From NCBI GenBank assembly GCA_937928635.1, contig CALFWM010000086.1, forward strand, positions 1 to 35,099: a stretch of DNA of 35,099 nucleotides. The letters run 5' to 3'. The notes under the pieces are model-generated. The model was not told the DNA's origin. It did not search any database and was given only the letters and a program-made list of their open reading frames with translations. The DNA comes from an uncultured Sulfitobacter sp. Lineage in GTDB: Bacteria; Pseudomonadota; Alphaproteobacteria; Rhodobacterales; Rhodobacteraceae. The position numbers and the translations under genes were made by a program. Below, in pieces: positions 33,187 to 35,099 of the stretch (its first letter is position 1; each line of letters starts with the position of its first letter).

Positions 33187-35099
33187 GCCGTGACCCTCAA
33201 AACGCGATCAACAATCGCACCAGCGGCCTGTGCCGTGTCCGACAACTGCTGCTCTAATGCGTCAATGCCCGTTGCATCCGTTTCACGCCATAGCATTTGC
33301 CGACCACCTTCGCTCATATCACCTGCTCCGCCAGTATCCCCGTGCAACAGCCGCATGGCGGCTTGCACGCGCCAATACAAGCCCAGAGCCTCGTTCAAAT
33401 CCTGCCCCTGCGCGTCAGAAATCAGTCCAGCCGCGACACCGGCGGCAACCTGCGACGTGCCGCCCCGCGCATCTGATCCCGCAAGCAAGGCCAGCGTTTG
33501 TACGCCCAGATCAACATCCTGCAACCGCCCGTAGCCCGCTTTGACATCCAAGCCGCCCGCACCGGGGCGCGCTGCCGTAAGACGGTCGCGCATGTCCTGC
33601 ACATCTGCGCGCACGCCCGCCCCTGCCGCTTTGTCGCGCAAAATCGCTTGGCGTACCGCTTCAATGTCAGTTGTCACATCATCCGGTCCCGCCACCACAC
33701 GCGCACGGGTCAGTGCGAGATGCTCCCACGTCCACGCCTCGTCGCGTTGGTAGGTCTCGAAACTATGCAGCCCCGTCGCCACTGGCCCCTGCCGCCCAGA
33801 CGGGCGCAGCCGCATATCAACTTCATAGAGCCGTCCCTCAGCCATCGGGGCCGACAACGCGGTGATCATCGCTTGCGTCAGGCGCGCATAATAGACACGG
33901 GTGGGCAGAGGACGCGGGCCATCCGATGTCTCGACCTCTTGCCCATCATAAATCACAATCAAATCAAGGTCAGAGGCCGCATTAAGCCGCCGCGCGCCCA
34001 GCGATCCCATTGCAACAACGACAGCACCACGGCCCGGCGCTGCCCCATGTTTTTGGGCAAAATGCTCGGTGACCACGGGCCAGAGGGCCGCAACGACCGC
34101 TTCGGCCACATCGGCATATTGCGCACCCGCTTCCTCTGCTGTGATAAGGCCCCGCAAGTGGTGCACACCCACGCGGAAATGCCACTCCTTCATCCAGCGG
34201 CGCGCATGATCCAAGGCTGCCTCATAATCGGTGGCGCGCGCCAGATCAGACACCAGATCATCGTGCAATCCCGTCTGCCCTGGCCAATCCGCAAAGAATG
34301 TTCCGCCGATGACAGCATCCAATACACCCGCATTCCGCGCCAGATGGTCGGCCAAAGCAGGGGCCGTCGCACAGACGTCCACGATCAACTGCGTCAGCTG
34401 GGGGTTCGCCTCGAACAGCGAAAACAATTGCACACCCGCAGGTTGGCCCGCCAAAAACCGATCAAAATTGGCAAGCGCTTCGTCGGGGCGCGTGGCCTCT
34501 TGCAGACGGGTCAGAATCTCAGGGCGTAAGCGTTCAAAGATCGCCGCCGCCCTGTCAGAGCGCAAAGCAGGATAGCTGGGCCAACGCGCAGTCGTCTCAG
34601 CGCCAAAGCCAGACACATCCGCATCGGCCTCGTCGGGGGCAAAGAAATCTTCAGTCCAGTCGCGCACTTGGACCAGATCAGCGGTGAGCGCTGTTTGAAA
34701 ACTGCTAACATCGGCCCCCATAAATGCCGCCAAACGGGCAAAGCCCTCGTCAGACGTCGGTAAATCATGGGTTTGCGCGTCGTTGATCATTTGCAACCGG
34801 TGTTCGACCTCGCGGTGGCGCCGGTAGCGATCCGTCAGACCCGTAGCGATCTCGGGCGTGATCCACCCCGCCTCGGCCAGCCGTGCCAGCCCTTCGACTG
34901 TGCCACGCACGCGCAGCGACGGATCACGCCCGCCTGCGATCAATTGGCGGGTCTGGGTGAAAAATTCGATCTCGCGAATGCCCCCCTGGCCCAGTTTCAT
35001 ATCGTGGCCGTCCAAGCGCAGCGCTCCGCCCAGCCCCTTATGATCACGGATTTTCAGCCGCATATCATGGGCGTCCTGAATGGCGGCGAAATCCAGATG
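33183..35099 (-). CDS. glnE: Glutamine synthetase adenylyltransferase GlnE, partial (N-terminus beyond window)
   Basis: About 638 codons are visible, running off the right edge without a start; the frame is open through 35099 (HLDFAAIQDAHDMRLKIRD at the edge). It contains KLGQGGIREIEFFTQ (from the N-terminal adenylyl-removing domain) and the C-terminal nucleotidyltransferase domain with GSLGARRLNAASDLDLIVIYD, whose D-x-D pair is catalytic. GlnE adds AMP to, and removes it from, glutamine synthetase in response to PII protein and glutamine. The missing part is the remaining N-terminal third. The stop overlaps the small gene downstream by 4 bp. Confidence 0.93.
   Translation of the reverse strand, partial: HLDFAAIQDAHDMRLKIRDHKGLGGALRLDGHDMKLGQGGIREIEFFTQTRQLIAGGRDPSLRVRGTVEGLARLAEAGWITPEIATGLTDRYRRHREVEHRLQMINDAQTHDLPTSDEGFARLAAFMGADVSSFQTALTADLVQVRDWTEDFFAPDEADADVSGFGAETTARWPSYPALRSDRAAAIFERLRPEILTRLQEATRPDEALANFDRFLAGQPAGVQLFSLFEANPQLTQLIVDVCATAPALADHLARNAGVLDAVIGGTFFADWPGQTGLHDDLVSDLARATDYEAALDHARRWMKEWHFRVGVHHLRGLITAEEAGAQYADVAEAVVAALWPVVTEHFAQKHGAAPGRGAVVVAMGSLGARRLNAASDLDLIVIYDGQEVETSDGPRPLPTRVYYARLTQAMITALSAPMAEGRLYEVDMRLRPSGRQGPVATGLHSFETYQRDEAWTWEHLALTRARVVAGPDDVTTDIEAVRQAILRDKAAGAGVRADVQDMRDRLTAARPGAGGLDVKAGYGRLQDVDLGVQTLALLAGSDARGGTSQVAAGVAAGLISDAQGQDLNEALGLYWRVQAAMRLLHGDTGGAGDMSEGGRQMLWRETDATGIDALEQQLSDTAQAAGAIVDRVLRVTA

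Overview
The window looks like chromosomal DNA of a marine alphaproteobacterium, most likely of the Roseobacter group (Rhodobacterales). The evidence is the GC-rich coding DNA, sarcosine/dimethylglycine-dehydrogenase-like paralogs, RTX proteins ending in a 'CFTPGT' Hint domain, an Entner-Doudoroff edd-eda pair, a DksA lacking most zinc-finger cysteines, and many 4-bp gene overlaps. This assignment is an inference from gene content. No mobile element, integrase, prophage or CRISPR array is visible.

Layout. (1) 1-819: an AT-richer edge with three short direct repeats and an orphan gene whose product aligns with the bc1 Rieske protein but contains no cysteine. (2) 882-6646: two divergent FAD/GcvT-type demethylating dehydrogenases flanking a shared regulatory region with a perfect inverted repeat, then a MocA-like nucleotidyltransferase. 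(3) 6627-13646: three consecutive minus-strand genes for Hint-domain proteins: a 592-aa RTX-Hint protein, a 214-aa protein that is almost only Hint, and a 1345-aa RTX/cadherin-like/Hint protein. Two hairpin terminators separate them. (4) 13647-14725: about 1.1 kb with no convincing protein gene but with inverted repeats and a possible promoter. It is followed by tRNA-Leu(CAA), a YqaA/DedA-type membrane protein, a DsbB-like protein and a fourth RTX protein without Hint. (5) 17419-20737: a PEP-mutase/isocitrate-lyase-family enzyme, then an Lrp-type regulator divergent from arginase and ornithine cyclodeaminase, forming an arginine-to-proline route. (6) 20753-26606: an FAD monooxygenase, DksA, then MoxR ATPase, DUF2927-like lipoprotein, a 56-aa two-helix membrane protein and a VWA (CoxE-like) protein. 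(7) 26650-35099: cytochrome P450, M48 protease, PIN-domain protein overlapping rlmI, the edd-eda operon with a LacI-type operator, a small conserved protein, and the C-terminal two thirds of glnE running off the window.

Working together: arginase and ornithine cyclodeaminase turn arginine into proline under local Lrp control. Edd and Eda are consecutive steps of sugar acid breakdown. MoxR and the VWA protein probably form a metal-centre or complex maturation pair. The Hint/RTX proteins are probably exported Ca2+-binding proteins with self-processing C-termini. The most unusual items are the ligand-less Rieske-like protein, the stand-alone Hint protein with a 22-residue N-terminal arm, the three adjacent Hint paralogs, and the unannotated region before tRNA-Leu.
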